Source of the DNA: JBGPLJ01 sp041486385
Lineage (GTDB): Bacteria; Pseudomonadota; Gammaproteobacteria; Steroidobacterales; Steroidobacteraceae
Assembly (NCBI GenBank): GCA_041486385.1
Contig: JBGPLJ010000050.1
Span: 1-15,265 of the forward strand
Direction: 5' to 3'
Length of the DNA: 15,265 nt
Positions 14,070-15,265 of the stretch are shown here, in pieces. The position numbers and the translations under genes were made by a program. Below the pieces are notes generated by a model, which searched no databases, was not told where the DNA came from, and saw only the letters and a program-made list of their open reading frames with translations. The stretch's first letter is position 1, and each line of letters begins with the position of its first letter.

Positions 14070-15265
14070 TCAGCCGGCGCCAACCCGGGCTGCGATACGC
14101 CGTGGCGCCGTCTCCCTGATTCCAAGGGCCAGCAGCCCCGCCGCAATGGGGAGGCAAAACATGATCCAGAGCGGCGCATTGAGCCCGTAGCGGTCGGCGG
14201 CCATCCCGGCGAGCGTTGGCGACAGCGCACCGCCTATGCCCTCGCCCACGCCCATGATCAGGCCGAGGGCTGTGGCCGTGTGGCGCGAATCGACGGTCTC
14301 CGAAGGGATGGTCGCCATGAACAGGGGGAACGCGCCGACGACCACCCAGCCCGCGAAGAAGATCGCTCCGAGCGACCAGACCGAGCCGTGGTAGTAGAGA
14401 GCGGCCGCCGGAAGAATCACGCCGGCAAAGGTTACGACGATCAGGGTAGGTCTGCGGCCCACCCAATCCGAAATGCCCGGCGCGACGAACCCCGAGATCG
14501 CGGCCGACACACCCAGCGCCCCGATCAGGTTACCCATCGTTTCCGGGGCGAGGCCGCGGACTTTCACCAGAAAAAGCGGCAGAAATACGAATCCGATGAC
14601 AAGGTGCGACACGAGGAGCACGGACATGAGTATGCAGAGCACGATGTTCTTGTGCGCGAGCGCGCCGACAAGCGACAGGTGCTCCTTGGGCGCGCCCTCG
14701 ACTGTCGCCTCACGCGGGGGCTCACGGACCAGCCACGCCACGAGGAGCGCACTCATTGCGGCCGGGATTGCGGCGAGGAAGAAGGCCTTGCGCCAGCCAA
14801 AATGCGTTGCGAAGGGCACCAGGATCATCGACGCGGCCGTCGAACCGAGGAGGTTCGAGCCGAAGTTCTGCATGAATCCCATGGCAAAGCCACGGCGCGC
14901 CGGTGCAACTTCGATCACCGTGAGCGCCTGGCTGATCGGCAGCACGCCGCCCTCGGCGATGCCCATCAGGAGCCGCACGGCAAACAGCATGATGAATGAG
15001 CTGACCATGCCGGAAAGTGCGGAGCACGCTGCGAACACGAGCGTTACGGCGATGAGAATGGGTTTGCGCATGCCGAGGCGGTCTGAGAGCCCGCCGACGG
15101 CGATCCCGGCAATCGCCCAGGTGAGCGAGAACGCCGATGCGATCATGCCGACCTCGGTGTTCGAAAACCCGAGGTCCGGCTGCACGAACGGCATCAGGAA
15201 ATTGAGCGAGTTGCGATCGAAGAAGAGGATGCCGAAGTTCAGGCACAGGAGCCCCACGAGGAGCG
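14070..15265 (-). CDS. MFS transporter, anion:cation symporter (ACS)-like, N-terminus outside window
   Basis: The frame is open to the right edge, so the first codons are missing. The in-frame GTG at 15257 lies inside the first helix (LLVGLLCLNFGILFFDRN) and is unlikely to be the start. About 398 residues are visible, with about twelve helices and the motif-A loop GGLSDRLGMRKPIL. The FFDRNSLNFLMPFV segment at the first helix and MGFMQNFGSNLLGS are typical of ACS-type organic-anion importers (hexuronates, glucarate, aromatic acids). It would import an organic acid with protons across the inner membrane. It is the first minus-strand gene before doxX. The substrate is not predictable from the sequence. 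Confidence 0.87.
   Translation of the reverse strand, partial: LLVGLLCLNFGILFFDRNSLNFLMPFVQPDLGFSNTEVGMIASAFSLTWAIAGIAVGGLSDRLGMRKPILIAVTLVFAACSALSGMVSSFIMLFAVRLLMGIAEGGVLPISQALTVIEVAPARRGFAMGFMQNFGSNLLGSTAASMILVPFATHFGWRKAFFLAAIPAAMSALLVAWLVREPPREATVEGAPKEHLSLVGALAHKNIVLCILMSVLLVSHLVIGFVFLPLFLVKVRGLAPETMGNLIGALGVSAAISGFVAPGISDWVGRRPTLIVVTFAGVILPAAALYYHGSVWSLGAIFFAGWVVVGAFPLFMATIPSETVDSRHTATALGLIMGVGEGIGGALSPTLAGMAADRYGLNAPLWIMFCLPIAAGLLALGIRETAPRRIAARVGAG

Overview
The window is GC-rich, densely coded DNA from what looks like a free-living Gram-negative proteobacterium, most likely a gammaproteobacterium. Support for this is a GabD very close to the enterobacterial and pseudomonad enzyme (my recall, not a search), a FadI-like thiolase, an outer-membrane barrel ending in Phe, a lipobox cytochrome, and the short palindrome GGGGTCAGACCCC, which I associate with gammaproteobacterial genomes. 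No rRNA, tRNA, CRISPR array, transposase or phage gene is visible. Thirteen protein genes can be supported, two of them cut by the window edges.

Left part (1-3914): on the minus strand a choline-kinase-like phosphotransferase overlaps the start of a dimethylglycine/sarcosine-dehydrogenase-type flavoprotein (cut at base 1). A HisN-type inositol-monophosphatase-family phosphatase runs divergently from them and converges on a MATE exporter. Three copies of the palindrome GGGGTCWGACCCC sit exactly where hisN and the MATE gene end.

Central part (3915-11005), all on the plus strand: a thiolase, a 119-bp inverted-repeat element, then two abutting fumarylacetoacetate-hydrolase-superfamily genes ended by a strong intrinsic terminator. 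A second cluster follows: dienelactone-hydrolase-family protein, succinate-semialdehyde dehydrogenase GabD, and a Bcr/CflA-type exporter whose TTG start overlaps the gabD stop. Together they look catabolic: ring-fission or sugar-acid products are hydrolysed or dehydrated, an aldehyde is oxidised toward the TCA cycle, and acetoacetyl-type products go to the thiolase. The substrate is not identifiable from the window.

Right part (11006-15265): a 391-bp gene-free stretch with two long hairpins, then minus-strand genes. These are an outer-membrane barrel with an N-terminal CxxCH heme motif, preceded in the same operon (GTGA overlap) by a monoheme c-type lipoprotein with an Ig-like C-terminal part. 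Upstream lie a DoxX membrane protein, whose stop codon lies inside another copy of the palindrome, and an ACS-type MFS transporter cut by the right edge. The cytochrome/porin pair is the best candidate for an undescribed system: a possible small outer-membrane electron conduit or redox-controlled porin.
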